A stretch of 41,941 nucleotides of DNA, from contig JACOXH010000006.1 of the NCBI GenBank assembly GCA_016176415.1, forward strand, positions 1-41,941. The letters are read 5' to 3'. The stretch is from Candidatus Daviesbacteria bacterium (lineage in GTDB: Bacteria > Patescibacteriota > Microgenomatia > Daviesbacterales > UBA10151). Each line of letters begins with the position of its first letter. The first letter of the stretch is position 1. Below, piece by piece: positions 8,153 to 17,828 of the stretch. Below the pieces are notes generated by a model. That model had not been told where the DNA came from. It searched no databases and saw only the letters and a list, made by a program, of their open reading frames with translations. The translations under genes were made by a program, and so were the position numbers.

Positions 8153-9214
8153 ATGTTTTCTCGTCTTTGGCAGATGCTCTCTTTTGATATTGGAATAGAT
8201 TTGGGTACTGTTAATACTTTAGTTTTAGTTAAAGGCAAAGGAATCCTAATAAGAGAGCCCACTGTTGTTGCTATCCACAAAAAAACAAGGCAGGTTTTAG
8301 CCATAGGCAGTGAGGCTAAAAGAATGATAGGCAGAACTCCTGCAGCAATTGAAGCTGTCAGACCCTTAAGAGACGGAGTAATTTCTGACTTTGATACCAC
8401 TGAAGCCATGCTCCGATATTTTATCTACAAAGTTCATAATACCCCCGGTAAAGGTTTTTTTTCTTTGCCTAAAATTCCCAGACCAAGAGTAGTAGTTGGT
8501 ATTCCTTCAGGAGTAACAGAAGTGGAAAGAAGGGCAGTGCAGGATGCCTGTTTGTCTGCAGGAGCAAGAGAAGCATATTTGATAGAAGAACCTATGGCTG
8601 CAGCCATAGGTGCCAAGTTACCGGTAGAGGCTCCTGAAGGAGTAATGGTTGTGGATATCGGCGGGGGAACAACTGAAATTGCAGTGATTTCTTTGGGAGG
8701 TATGGTAGTAAATAAATCTTTAAGGGTAGCAGGAGATGAGCTGGATGAGGAAATAATCAATTATATGCGGGTCAGGTATGGGATGCTGATTGGAGAAAGA
8801 ACAGCAGAGGATGTAAAAATAGATGTAGGTTCAGCATATCCTACAGGAAAAGATGACATGGCTACAGTAGTTCGGGGCAGGGATTTGGCCACAGGATTAC
8901 CTAAATCTATAAAAATCTCTGCAGCAGAAATAAGGGAGGCTTTGTCCTCCACAGTCACACAAATTATTTCCGGCGTGCAGGAAATATTGGAGGAAACTCC
9001 CCCGGAGTTATTAACAGATATAGTGGAGAGGGGGATATTTCTGGCAGGAGGAGGGTCGCTGCTTCGTGGTCTGGATAAAAGATTAGCAGAGGAGACAAAG
9101 CTGCCTATTTATGTAGCAACTGATCCTTTAACTACAGTGGTTAGAGGTTGCGGAGAAGTGCTGAATAATTTAGATCTATTATCTAAAGTTAAAGTGACAG
9201 GTGGCTTAAGATAA
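8153..9214 (+). CDS. mreB: rod shape-determining protein MreB
   Basis: FDIGIDLGTVNTLVLVKGKGI, VRPLRDGVISDFDTTEAML, VVDIGGGTTEIAVIS. Confidence 0.97.
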   Translation: MFSRLWQMLSFDIGIDLGTVNTLVLVKGKGILIREPTVVAIHKKTRQVLAIGSEAKRMIGRTPAAIEAVRPLRDGVISDFDTTEAMLRYFIYKVHNTPGKGFFSLPKIPRPRVVVGIPSGVTEVERRAVQDACLSAGAREAYLIEEPMAAAIGAKLPVEAPEGVMVVDIGGGTTEIAVISLGGMVVNKSLRVAGDELDEEIINYMRVRYGMLIGERTAEDVKIDVGSAYPTGKDDMATVVRGRDLATGLPKSIKISAAEIREALSSTVTQIISGVQEILEETPPELLTDIVERGIFLAGGGSLLRGLDKRLAEETKLPIYVATDPLTTVVRGCGEVLNNLDLLSKVKVTGGLR

Positions 9215-9240
9215 TCATCCAAATGTGCTAAAATTTAAAT

Positions 9241-10299
9241 ATGCTGCAAACACCTTTTTACGATCCCAACAAAAGTTATGAAGATAATTATAAAGAGGGG
9301 CCTTTTGGGGCTTTTGCTGACGGGAAAGTGTATGAGCAAAGCGGGGAGCCTCAATATGATTTTTTTGGGCAAAAAGTATACCTGCCTTTCGGAATTCCAG
9401 CCGGGCCTTTGGTAAACTCTAACTTTTGTAAAGCTGCATTTGAAAAGGGGTTTGATATTTGTGTTTATAAAACTGTCCGTTCCTCTGTCTTTTCCTGTCA
9501 CCCTTTCCCGAATATTTTGTCTGTAAAAATCGAGGGTGATTTGACTTTAGAAAAGGCCCAAACAAAGCTTGTTGCAGACAATAATTACTCTGAACCTTTA
9601 TCTATTACTAACTCCTTTGGAGTCCCTTCCAAAGAGCCAGGCGTTTGGCAGGAAGATGTAAAAAAAGCAATTTCTTTTGCAGGAAAGGGACAGGTGTTAG
9701 TTTTGTCCTTTATGGGGACAGTCAGAGAAAATCAAACTGCTGAAGAATTTGTGGCAGATTATGCTTTAGCTGCAAAATTATCTTATGAAACAGGTGCAAA
9801 AGTGCTGGAAATGAATTTATCATGTCCAAATATTGGTAATGAAGGGTTAGTCTGCTACAACCTGGAGATGACCCAAAGAGTGTGTGAGACTGTGAGAGGA
9901 GAGATTGGGGATACCCCTTTAATTTTGAAAGTTGGCTACTACCAAAAAGATGAAGATTTAGAAAAACTGGTGGAAATTGCCGGAAAATATGCTCAAGGTA
10001 TAGCTGCTATTAATACTGTTTCAGCAGAGGTGGTGGACAAAGAAGGAAATCAGGCTTTACCGGGTAAAAACAGATTAAGATCAGGAGTTTGTGGAGCTGC
10101 TATCAAATGGGCAGGGCTGGAGATGGTAAAGAGATTAAAGAGATTTGCAGGTTCCAATATAAAGATAATTGGTGTCGGAGGAGTTACAAAGCCTGAAGAT
10201 TATTTTGAATTTATAAAAGCCGGGGCAGATGCTGTAATGAGTGCCACCGGCGCCATGTGGAACCCCTATTTAGCCCAGAAAATTAAAAGCAGAGATTAG
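9241..10299 (+). CDS. pyrD: dihydroorotate dehydrogenase
   Basis: PFGIPAGPLVNS, EMNLSCPN, IGVGGVTKPEDYFEFIKAGADAV; neighbours pyrE and pyrF. Confidence 0.88.
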   Translation: MLQTPFYDPNKSYEDNYKEGPFGAFADGKVYEQSGEPQYDFFGQKVYLPFGIPAGPLVNSNFCKAAFEKGFDICVYKTVRSSVFSCHPFPNILSVKIEGDLTLEKAQTKLVADNNYSEPLSITNSFGVPSKEPGVWQEDVKKAISFAGKGQVLVLSFMGTVRENQTAEEFVADYALAAKLSYETGAKVLEMNLSCPNIGNEGLVCYNLEMTQRVCETVRGEIGDTPLILKVGYYQKDEDLEKLVEIAGKYAQGIAAINTVSAEVVDKEGNQALPGKNRLRSGVCGAAIKWAGLEMVKRLKRFAGSNIKIIGVGGVTKPEDYFEFIKAGADAVMSATGAMWNPYLAQKIKSRD

Positions 10300-10324
10300 C
10301 TCTCTGTCTTCTTATCGATGGATT

Positions 10325-10353
10325 TTGACATTTCATAATCAACAAGGTATAAT
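10325..10353 (+). promoter_or_regulatory. consensus sigma70 promoter
   Basis: TTGACA (10325-10330) - 17 nt - TATAAT (10348-10353), all 12 consensus positions matched. Confidence 0.85.
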
Positions 10354-10375
10354 ATACTATGGGGTTTTGAAATTC

Positions 10376-11623
10376 ATGAATTCACCTGTAGAACAATTTA
10401 GAGAGCAGTATGCCAGAAAGTCTGATCGTAGCAGGCAGGATATTGCTATGCAGAATCTTATCAGCTACGGGCCTATTGAGTCTTCTGTCCGCGTTATTTG
10501 TACAATTCCAGTTCACTATGAGGAGAGATATCTGCTGCGTACACTTGGAGAATATTCCAAGCAAGATGATTTAAGCTCCTTTGAACTTTTTTTGTTAGTT
10601 AATGGGAAAAGGGGGGCTGATATTACAACTTCTCCTGCGTATAATTCAATTTTGGAGGGCAGACAAAAATACCCTAAACTAAATGTAGCTGTAACAGGTA
10701 CTGTTTATCCTGATAAAGGTTTAAGAATAGGATTGGTTCGTAAAGATGCAGCGATGTTGGCTCTTACCAGGGCTGCACAATCGGGAGTTGATGTAGAGAA
10801 TTTGATTCTGGTAACAAACGATGCTGATTCGATAAATATTCCGGAAGATTACTTTACCCAAATAATTAAACGCTTTGATGACAATCCTAAGCTTGGAGGG
10901 TTAGCAGGGTTTGTTGACTATCCACGGGAAGACTTCTACGGCAGTCATTTGTTTTTATCCGTTCAAAGATTTGTAGATATTGTAGAAGTGATACAGCGCT
11001 ATAAGAATAATCATTTAGTTATGAGAGCAGGAAATGCAGCTTTCCGCGTTAGAGATTATATGAGTGCAGGTGGTCATACAAGAAGCAGGATTTCTGAAAC
11101 AAGACCATTATATCGTTGGATAAGAAGTGCTGGCGGTGAAGTGCAATTTGATCCTCAGGTTAGAATAGTTACCAGCGCCAGACGTCAGATTACGGCTATT
11201 GCAAATGATATACCTCAATCACAGCGTTATCAATCTTTTGGCATGGAGGGTGATTTAGCAAACCATTATCAGATTGCAGAAAGTCGGTTGGAAATCCCGG
11301 AGGTTTGTCAAAAAGTTACTTCTTCCCAATTTCCGGCTTTACTGGAAAGAGAAATACAGTCAGTATATAACCGGTATATCACAGCTTTATACCGGCAGGT
11401 AAGCCGTAGCAGCGACAGAGAAAGAAATCTTTCAAAGAGCATTGAAGATGCTTACGCAAGAGCGGTAATGTTTCGTCCGCAAGCAGTTGCCAATATTCAA
11501 AATTTAATGAGAAGAGCGGGTTTTTTTACCGGAATAAAATTGGACTTTGAAGGCCATGTAGTTTCTATTAGAAATATTTACGTTTTAAAAAAATTGATTC
11601 TTCAGAAATTTAACAATTATTAA
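10376..11623 (+). CDS. glycosyltransferase-like (GT2-type fold) protein
   Basis: VRVICTIPVHYEERYLLRTLGEYSKQ...LILVTNDADSINIPEDYF; start moved to the ATG downstream of the promoter. Confidence 0.6.
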   Translation: MNSPVEQFREQYARKSDRSRQDIAMQNLISYGPIESSVRVICTIPVHYEERYLLRTLGEYSKQDDLSSFELFLLVNGKRGADITTSPAYNSILEGRQKYPKLNVAVTGTVYPDKGLRIGLVRKDAAMLALTRAAQSGVDVENLILVTNDADSINIPEDYFTQIIKRFDDNPKLGGLAGFVDYPREDFYGSHLFLSVQRFVDIVEVIQRYKNNHLVMRAGNAAFRVRDYMSAGGHTRSRISETRPLYRWIRSAGGEVQFDPQVRIVTSARRQITAIANDIPQSQRYQSFGMEGDLANHYQIAESRLEIPEVCQKVTSSQFPALLEREIQSVYNRYITALYRQVSRSSDRERNLSKSIEDAYARAVMFRPQAVANIQNLMRRAGFFTGIKLDFEGHVVSIRNIYVLKKLILQKFNNY

Positions 11624-11628
11624 TTTTA

Positions 11629-12276
11629 TTACTCAAAGCCCATTTTTTGACCCCAGTTGGAGGGGTCAGAGGTCCATTCCAGAATAACTTTAATATCCTC
11701 CTGTTTGATATGGTTCAAGCTTTGTGCGGCTTCAACAATATCTTTGAAGCTTGTAAGGGAAGTAAGCTCAACATTATTGATCTTAAAATTTTCTTCTGCA
11801 ATATTGAAACCATAAGTAATGATAGAAAAAACATGGGAAATCTCCCCGCCGGCTGAGCGTACAGCATTGATGCTGTTGATGGCGCTCTCCCCGGTTGAAA
11901 CAAGATCCTCAATTACAATTGCCTTTTGCCCTTTTTTAATAATACCTTCCATCAGATTTTCCTTGCCGTGATCTTTGGCTTTACCTCTTACATAAACCAT
12001 AGGCAGGTTTAATTTATCAGCAATCCAGGAAGCATGTGGAATTCCGGCTGTAGCAGTACCTGCTACCACATCAAATTCCACTCCTGAATTTTTAATGACT
12101 TCAATATAAAAATCTCTGATTTCTCTTCTTTTGTCAGGATATGCCATTAAGACTCTGCAGTCAGTATAGACAGGAGAGAGCATTCCGGAAACATAGCGGT
12201 AGGGCTTTTTGGGGCTTAGAGTTACAGCGTTAAGTTCTAAAAGTATTCTGGCAACATGATCAGCAATTTGGTTCAT
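11629..12276 (-). CDS. pyrE: orotate phosphoribosyltransferase
   Basis: VVAGTATAGIPHASWIADKLNLPMVYVRGKAKDHGKENLMEG, VIVEDLVSTGESAI; start placed after GGAG Shine-Dalgarno. Confidence 0.93.
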   Translation of the reverse strand: MNQIADHVARILLELNAVTLSPKKPYRYVSGMLSPVYTDCRVLMAYPDKRREIRDFYIEVIKNSGVEFDVVAGTATAGIPHASWIADKLNLPMVYVRGKAKDHGKENLMEGIIKKGQKAIVIEDLVSTGESAINSINAVRSAGGEISHVFSIITYGFNIAEENFKINNVELTSLTSFKDIVEAAQSLNHIKQEDIKVILEWTSDPSNWGQKMGFE

Positions 12277-12285
12277 AAATTCTCC

Positions 12286-12392
12286 TGTCATTCTGAACGA
12301 TTAGTCCCGATTTAATCGGGATTAGTGAAGAATCTCCCACGAATGTGGGTCTCAAATAAATTGAGAGATCCTTCGCTATGCTCAGGATGACA
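12286..12392. repeat. family-A palindromic repeat with nested TCCCGATT-t-AATCGGGA hairpin
   Basis: tgtcattctgaac[gattagtcccgatttaatcgggattag]tgaagaatctcccac...gagatccttcgctatgctcaggatgaca; contributes the last codons and stop of pyrF. Confidence 0.9.
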
Positions 12393-13152
12393 ATAACGAT
12401 TGTATCTCATTTGTCAATTTTAAAGCAGCCTCTCTTGGGTTATCGGCAAAAATGATGCTTCTTGAAGATGAGATGATCAGCCCTTGTTTTTTACTGTTTA
12501 AACCATTTTTGATAGTTGCCTGTAAGTCTCCGCCCTGGGCCCCAATACCGGGGACTAAAATTGGCATATCTCCCACAATTTCTCTTACTGTTTTTAGCTC
12601 TTCAGGATATGTAGCTCCCACAACCACTGCACAGTTATTATTAGCGTTCCAGTCTCTGATGTGTTCAGCGACAATTTGATAAAGCGACTTGCCGTCTACT
12701 GTTAAATCCTGGAATTCTCCTGCTCCGGGGTTAGAAGTCTTGACCAAAATAATTATTCCTTTATCAGTTCTTTTCAAAAATGGTTCCAATGACTCTTTAC
12801 CCAAATAGGGGTGAACTGTGAGAGCATCCACCCCTAAATCATCAAAAATAGCTTTTACATAAGCTTCATTGGTATTGCCTATATCGCCTCTTTTGGCATC
12901 TAAAATAATGGGTATTGAAGGATCTTTTTCTTTAATATAATCAACAGTTTTTTTAAGGTCAGCAAAATTTCCTGCTTCATAAAAAGCACTTTGAGGTTTA
13001 TAAGCACAAACTAGGTCAAAAGTTTGATCAATTATATTTTTATCAAACTCAAACTCACCCTTATCTAAACCCACACAGACAAACTTTCCTTCATTCCACT
13101 TTGCAGTCAGTTTATCTCCGAAGGAGAGAACTTGTTCATCTGTAAATGTCAT
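12382..13152 (-). CDS. pyrF: orotidine 5'-phosphate decarboxylase
   Basis: VCVGLDKG, YKPQSAFYE, LDAKRGDIGNT, DALTVHPYLG. Confidence 0.95.
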   Translation of the reverse strand: MTFTDEQVLSFGDKLTAKWNEGKFVCVGLDKGEFEFDKNIIDQTFDLVCAYKPQSAFYEAGNFADLKKTVDYIKEKDPSIPIILDAKRGDIGNTNEAYVKAIFDDLGVDALTVHPYLGKESLEPFLKRTDKGIIILVKTSNPGAGEFQDLTVDGKSLYQIVAEHIRDWNANNNCAVVVGATYPEELKTVREIVGDMPILVPGIGAQGGDLQATIKNGLNSKKQGLIISSSRSIIFADNPREAALKLTNEIQSLLSS

Positions 13153-13217
13153 AGTATTTAAGCCATTATATAAAGGTTTGTTTGGTTTAACAAGCTATGG
13201 TATATTGATCCCACTCA

Positions 13218-14006
13218 ATGGTCAAAGTTATTCCTAACCTCAAGCTTTTTTTATTCCTTATCTTTTTAAGTTTTATTACTTTTGGTTTAGACAGTGTCCG
13301 TCTTTTAAAGCTGCCGAGTCAGTTTCTTTTTTATATTACTAACCCTGTGTCTTTTGGAATATACCGTTCCAGTCAAAATATAGGTAAGCAGTTTTATTTT
13401 GTTTTTGCAGCCCGTAAAGCAGGACAGGAAAACAAGGCTTTAAAAGCTACTTTAGGACAATTATTTTCTGAAAATGCTGATTTAAGAAAAAAACTGGCAG
13501 AAGCAGAAGCTTTAGTTTCTCAACAAGAGCACCTTGATCCTCAAACTTACAACATGACAGCAGCAAGACCAATAGGTTTGGGAAGGTATTTAAAAATTGA
13601 TAAAGGTTTAAGTGCCGGAATAAAAGTAGGCGAGGCAGTGGCTTTTGAAGATAACTTTATAGGAAAAGTTGTCTCTGTTTCCGAACAATCTGCCAATGTG
13701 CAACTTTTAACTGACCCTGATTCAAAAGTGGCAGCTTTTTCTCAAAATAATGAAGGTAGGGCCAAAGGGATTTTAACCGGCCAATTTGGTACAGAGATTT
13801 TGCTGGATAAAATATTGCATGAGGAAAAAATAAATTTGGAAGATATTGTGTACTCTGAAGGCACGGAAGGGTTTTTACCAAGAGGGTTAATTTTGGGCAG
13901 AGTAAGTGAGGTTATTGCCAAAGAAAATGATGTGTTTAAACAAGCTAAAGTACAACCCATTTTTGATATCAGGGATTTAGAGTTGGTATTTGTGATAGAA
14001 GAGTAG
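13218..14006 (+). CDS. mreC: rod shape-determining protein MreC
   Basis: Coiled-coil region plus DPDSKVAAFSQNNEGRAKGILTG, position upstream of mreD and PBP2. Confidence 0.9.
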   Translation: MVKVIPNLKLFLFLIFLSFITFGLDSVRLLKLPSQFLFYITNPVSFGIYRSSQNIGKQFYFVFAARKAGQENKALKATLGQLFSENADLRKKLAEAEALVSQQEHLDPQTYNMTAARPIGLGRYLKIDKGLSAGIKVGEAVAFEDNFIGKVVSVSEQSANVQLLTDPDSKVAAFSQNNEGRAKGILTGQFGTEILLDKILHEEKINLEDIVYSEGTEGFLPRGLILGRVSEVIAKENDVFKQAKVQPIFDIRDLELVFVIEE

Positions 14007-14012
14007 AATAGA

Positions 14013-14073
14013 GACTAGAGTCGAGAGTCAAGGAAAAACAAAACTTGACTCTAGCCACTAGTGACTAGTCACT
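14013..14073. repeat. family-D palindromic repeat (GAGTC / AGTGACTAGTCACT)
   Basis: Stem AGAGTCAAG (14024-14032) / CTTGACTCT (14044-14052) followed by perfect palindrome AGTGACTAGTCACT (14060-14073). Confidence 0.9.
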
Positions 14074-14077
14074 GACT

Positions 14078-14521
14078 ATGAAGACCCTTATTATTATTTT
14101 AATAATTTCAGCTTTTCTGCAAACTACGATTTTTCCTATAGATCTGGTATTGTTAATCCTAATCTGCAGGGCATATATCAGGCCTGCAAAGTCTAATCTT
14201 TACTTAGCCTTTGGTTTTGGATTATTGGTGTCGCATTTGGGATTAACACAAATGGGTTTAACTAGTTCAATTTATTTAGTAGTAATAGAGCTGACTCAGA
14301 TGTTATCAAGATGGAGACTGGCAGGGAATCCTTTGATGATAATACCGATCAGCTTTGTATTTTTATCCGTCAGTACGCTGGCGAGTTCAGGGATTAATTT
14401 TGTAGGCGTTGATTTGTTAAAACTGGCAATTGCTGCAGCTATATCCTTACCTGTTTTTTATTTAATCAGGTTATGGGAAGAAAGATTTATTGTCCGAAAA
14501 GAAATAAAATTGAAAATATAG
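14078..14521 (+). CDS. mreD: MreD-like membrane protein
   Basis: 147-aa multi-TM ORF between mreC and PBP2. Confidence 0.75.
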   Translation: MKTLIIILIISAFLQTTIFPIDLVLLILICRAYIRPAKSNLYLAFGFGLLVSHLGLTQMGLTSSIYLVVIELTQMLSRWRLAGNPLMIIPISFVFLSVSTLASSGINFVGVDLLKLAIAAAISLPVFYLIRLWEERFIVRKEIKLKI

Positions 14522-14527
14522 ACCCTT

Positions 14528-16372
14528 ATGATCAGAAAGAAAAGAAACTTAGGCCCGGGTTTTTCTGATGAAGTTGCCAAAGTTACCAGTAAAATAGGGC
14601 ATTTTAAAAAGGGAGAAAGCGCAAACTGGACAGACATATTACTTCCAAATTATCAGCCGGGGCAAAGAGAAAATCATCAAAACTCGTGGAGGTCAATTTT
14701 TTTAACTGCACTTTTGCTGGTGTTGTTTTTTGCTCTCTTTTTGCGTCTCTTTCATCTTCAGATAGTTAAAGGTGCGGCCAATAAAGAACTGGCTGACGGT
14801 AACAGAATACAGGTAAAAATTATCCACGCTCCCCGCGGGGTGATATATGATCGAAACGGCAAAATTTTAGCAGCTAATTCTCCTGCCTTCCGTTTAACCA
14901 ATCCTGATTCTGCCTCGCGCAAAACCAGATTTGTAAGCCGCGAACAGGCAATGGAGTGGGAAGTGAAAAATGACCCCAGAGCTTTAAATTTGGAAGTTGA
15001 TAATGTCAGGAATTATCCAATGGGTGAAAAATTTGCCCATGTAATAGGGTATGTGGGAGAAATTTCAGATACAGAGCTAAAGTTAGAAAGGTTTAAAAAT
15101 TACCGTTCAGGCGATCAAACCGGGAAAATGGGCACGGAGGCTCAATATGAAACATTACTGCGTGGAACAGATGGAGGGGAAATTATCGAAGTAGATTCGA
15201 AAGGCAGGAAGCTCCGCACCTTAAGGCTTCAGCCCCCTAAACCCGGACAGAATATCTATTTATCTATCGATGCTTCTTTGCAGGAAAAAATTTATGATTT
15301 AATACAGGAAAGTTTAGTAAAATCAGGCACTTGTTGCGCGGCAGCTGTGGCTCAGGACCCAAGTAACGGCAAAATTTTGGCCCTTGTTTCGTTCCCCTCT
15401 TTTGATCCTAATTTGTTTACCAAAAATGAAAATGATGAAGCTGTCGGGCAAATATTATCCGGATTAAATTCACCGGTATTGAACAGGGTTATCGGAGGAA
15501 CTTATCCTCCGGGATCAACTTTTAAAATAATTACCTCAATGGCTGCTTTGGCTTCAGGAAAAGTGCAACCTGATACTACAGTTGAAGACAGAGGGGAAAT
15601 GTATTTGGGTCCTTACAGATTTACCAATTGGTATTTTAACCAGTACGGCAAAGTAGAAGGGCCGGTGAATATGGCAAAAGCCCTGCAGCGTTCTAACGAT
15701 ACTTATTTTTACCGCATCTCGCAAATTATCGGGGAGGGTTTAATACAGGACTGGTCGAAAAAGCTGTATTTAGGAAATTTAACCGGAATAGATTTGCCGG
15801 GAGAGTCAAAAGGATTGGTGCCTGATAACGATTGGAAGCAAAAAACTTACGGGACTCCATGGTATCCCGGCGATACTTTACATATGTCAATCGGTCAGGG
15901 GTTTGTACTGGCTACGCCTATACAAATTTTAGGTGCTACTTCTTTTATTGGCGTAGGGGGAAGTATTTACAGGCCCCAACTGCTTTTGGATAGCAAGCCG
16001 CAAATTATTGTTGCTGATTTGGCAGCAAAGGATCAGATAAAGATTGTCTATGAAGGCTTGAGATTGGTAACCAAAGAAGGTGGGACTGCCTGGCCTTTTT
16101 TTGCCTTCCCCATATCCACAGCTGGAAAAACAGGTACGGCTGAATTTGGTGACCCGAAAAACAGGACTCATGCCTGGTATACTTCATTCGCGCCGGCAGA
16201 AAACCCAACAATTGCCTTAACAGTGTTGATGGAAGGAGCGGGGGAAGGGTCGTCCGTCGCTGCCCCAATTGCCAAAGAAGTTTACCGCTGGTATTTTTCT
16301 GAAGATAAAAATAATCTAATTAAAGATATCTATACCTCCGCCACCCAATCAGGGAAGGTGGAGAGTGAATAA
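14528..16372 (+). CDS. mrdA: penicillin-binding protein 2
   Basis: APRGVIYDRNGKILAANSPAF, GGTYPPGSTFKIIT (SxxK), STAGKTGTAEF (KTG). Confidence 0.95.
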   Translation: MIRKKRNLGPGFSDEVAKVTSKIGHFKKGESANWTDILLPNYQPGQRENHQNSWRSIFLTALLLVLFFALFLRLFHLQIVKGAANKELADGNRIQVKIIHAPRGVIYDRNGKILAANSPAFRLTNPDSASRKTRFVSREQAMEWEVKNDPRALNLEVDNVRNYPMGEKFAHVIGYVGEISDTELKLERFKNYRSGDQTGKMGTEAQYETLLRGTDGGEIIEVDSKGRKLRTLRLQPPKPGQNIYLSIDASLQEKIYDLIQESLVKSGTCCAAAVAQDPSNGKILALVSFPSFDPNLFTKNENDEAVGQILSGLNSPVLNRVIGGTYPPGSTFKIITSMAALASGKVQPDTTVEDRGEMYLGPYRFTNWYFNQYGKVEGPVNMAKALQRSNDTYFYRISQIIGEGLIQDWSKKLYLGNLTGIDLPGESKGLVPDNDWKQKTYGTPWYPGDTLHMSIGQGFVLATPIQILGATSFIGVGGSIYRPQLLLDSKPQIIVADLAAKDQIKIVYEGLRLVTKEGGTAWPFFAFPISTAGKTGTAEFGDPKNRTHAWYTSFAPAENPTIALTVLMEGAGEGSSVAAPIAKEVYRWYFSEDKNNLIKDIYTSATQSGKVESE

Positions 16373-16389
16373 ATTGTTAATATAGTGGT

Positions 16390-17469
16390 ATGAATAATAT
16401 TGCGTATCTTTTGGCGCTGCATTCAATTGATGGGCTGGGGCCAATCAGGCTCCGGGCTGTTTTGGAGTATTTTAAAGATCCAAAACTGGTATGGGAAGCG
16501 CCTCAGGAACAGATTGTTAAGCTGGGGATACCAAGGCTGGTGGCACAGCTTTTATCAGAAACGCGTAAAAAGTTAGACCCTGAAACTTATGCCAAAAAAA
16601 TGGCAGCAGAAGGTATTAAGTGGGTGACTGTTTATGATGAAAATTACCCTAAACTGCTTGCTCAAATTTATGATCCTCCTACAGTTTTATACTACAAAGG
16701 AGATTTAGATTCTTTAAACCAAAAAACTGTGGCAGTGGTGGGAACCAGAAAAATCACAGGATACGGCAAAGTTGTTACTGAACAATTCACCAAAGGTTTA
16801 ACAGATGCAAATTTAACAGTAGTATCAGGTTTGGCGCGCGGAGTTGACAGTCAGGCGCATCTTACTGCAGTTTTACAAAGCGGTAAGACTGTGGCAGTTT
16901 TGGGAGGAGGTTTGAATAAAATCTTCCCTCCTGAAAACAGGACTTTGGCTGACAGGATTTCCAAAGGTTTTGGGGCAGTAATTTCTGAATTTCCTCCTGA
17001 TTATCCTGCTTTACCGGGTAATTTTCCCTCAAGAAATCGCATCATTTCCGGATTATCTTTAGGAGTTTTGGTTATTGAGGCGGCGGCTGATTCCGGTTCC
17101 TTAATTACTGCCAGATTAGCTTTGGAACAAGGCAGAGAAGTATTTGCTGTGCCCGGTCCGGTAACTTCTGATTTGTCCAAAGGCCCGATTGATTTGATAA
17201 ACATGGGGGCAAGGGCAGTTTTTGATCCGGGTGAAGTTCTTGAAGAGTTAGGGATAAGTGGAGTCAGAGAGTCAGAGAGTCAGAGAGTCAAAGATCTGTC
17301 GGAGGAAGAAAGGCTGGTGCTGGATGTTTTGGAAAATGAAAATAAACATATTGATGAGATTGGCAGACAATTACAATTTCCTGCCCCCAAAATCTCTGCC
17401 TTACTTTTAAAAATGGAAATTTCAGGACTTGTTCAAAGCATGGGAGCTGGGATATACTGCAGGAAGTAG
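16390..17469 (+). CDS. dprA: DNA-processing protein DprA
   Basis: VAVVGTRKITGYGK, VVSGLARGVDSQAH, AVLGGGLNKIFPPEN, ISGLSLGVLVIEAAADSGSLITARLALEQGREVFAVPG; C-terminal winged helix. Confidence 0.96.
   Translation: MNNIAYLLALHSIDGLGPIRLRAVLEYFKDPKLVWEAPQEQIVKLGIPRLVAQLLSETRKKLDPETYAKKMAAEGIKWVTVYDENYPKLLAQIYDPPTVLYYKGDLDSLNQKTVAVVGTRKITGYGKVVTEQFTKGLTDANLTVVSGLARGVDSQAHLTAVLQSGKTVAVLGGGLNKIFPPENRTLADRISKGFGAVISEFPPDYPALPGNFPSRNRIISGLSLGVLVIEAAADSGSLITARLALEQGREVFAVPGPVTSDLSKGPIDLINMGARAVFDPGEVLEELGISGVRESESQRVKDLSEEERLVLDVLENENKHIDEIGRQLQFPAPKISALLLKMEISGLVQSMGAGIYCRK
17261..17292 (+). repeat. 8-nt tandem repeat (gagtcaga) inside dprA
   Basis: gagtcaga gagtcaga gagtcaga gagtcaaa: three perfect units plus one with one mismatch. 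Confidence 0.95.
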
Positions 17470-17477
17470 CTTAACCC

Positions 17478-17828
17478 ATGCCCAAAATGTTACTTTTGAC
17501 TGTTGCTTTTACAGTTATAATATTAACTGCTTTTTTTACCCTGTATTTTAACCGTGATACAGAAGAAACGCTTTCCAAAAGTGAAATAGACACAGTTACC
17601 AACCAGGCAAAATTTTTATACCGGCAAAGAAAAGAAAGAGGTGAGGATTTTTCAAGCGGTCCCTGTTTGTCAAACTCTGTAATGCAAAACTGGGTAGCAG
17701 ACATAGTTCATAAACCCAGAATTCCTGCGGATGACCTGCCTCAAAACATGTGCCCTGCATTTTTAGAAGGCAGAGCTCAACATTTTGTAGAACTTGATAA
17801 AGAGGGTAATTTTGTCAGAGCAAAATGA
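17478..17828 (+). CDS. small single-TM protein with two cysteines in the extramembrane part
   Basis: N-terminal TM (MLLLTVAFTVIILTAFFTLYF), GPCLSN...NMCPAF; ATGA overlap with downstream Clp-type ATPase. Confidence 0.75.
   Translation: MPKMLLLTVAFTVIILTAFFTLYFNRDTEETLSKSEIDTVTNQAKFLYRQRKERGEDFSSGPCLSNSVMQNWVADIVHKPRIPADDLPQNMCPAFLEGRAQHFVELDKEGNFVRAK

Noticed and set aside
8434-8958. Antisense ORFs inside mreB, and similar antisense ORFs in clp, topA, pyrG, malic enzyme and proS
   Set aside because: They are shadows of strongly conserved genes on the other strand, with low-complexity Ser/Ile/Leu-rich translations.
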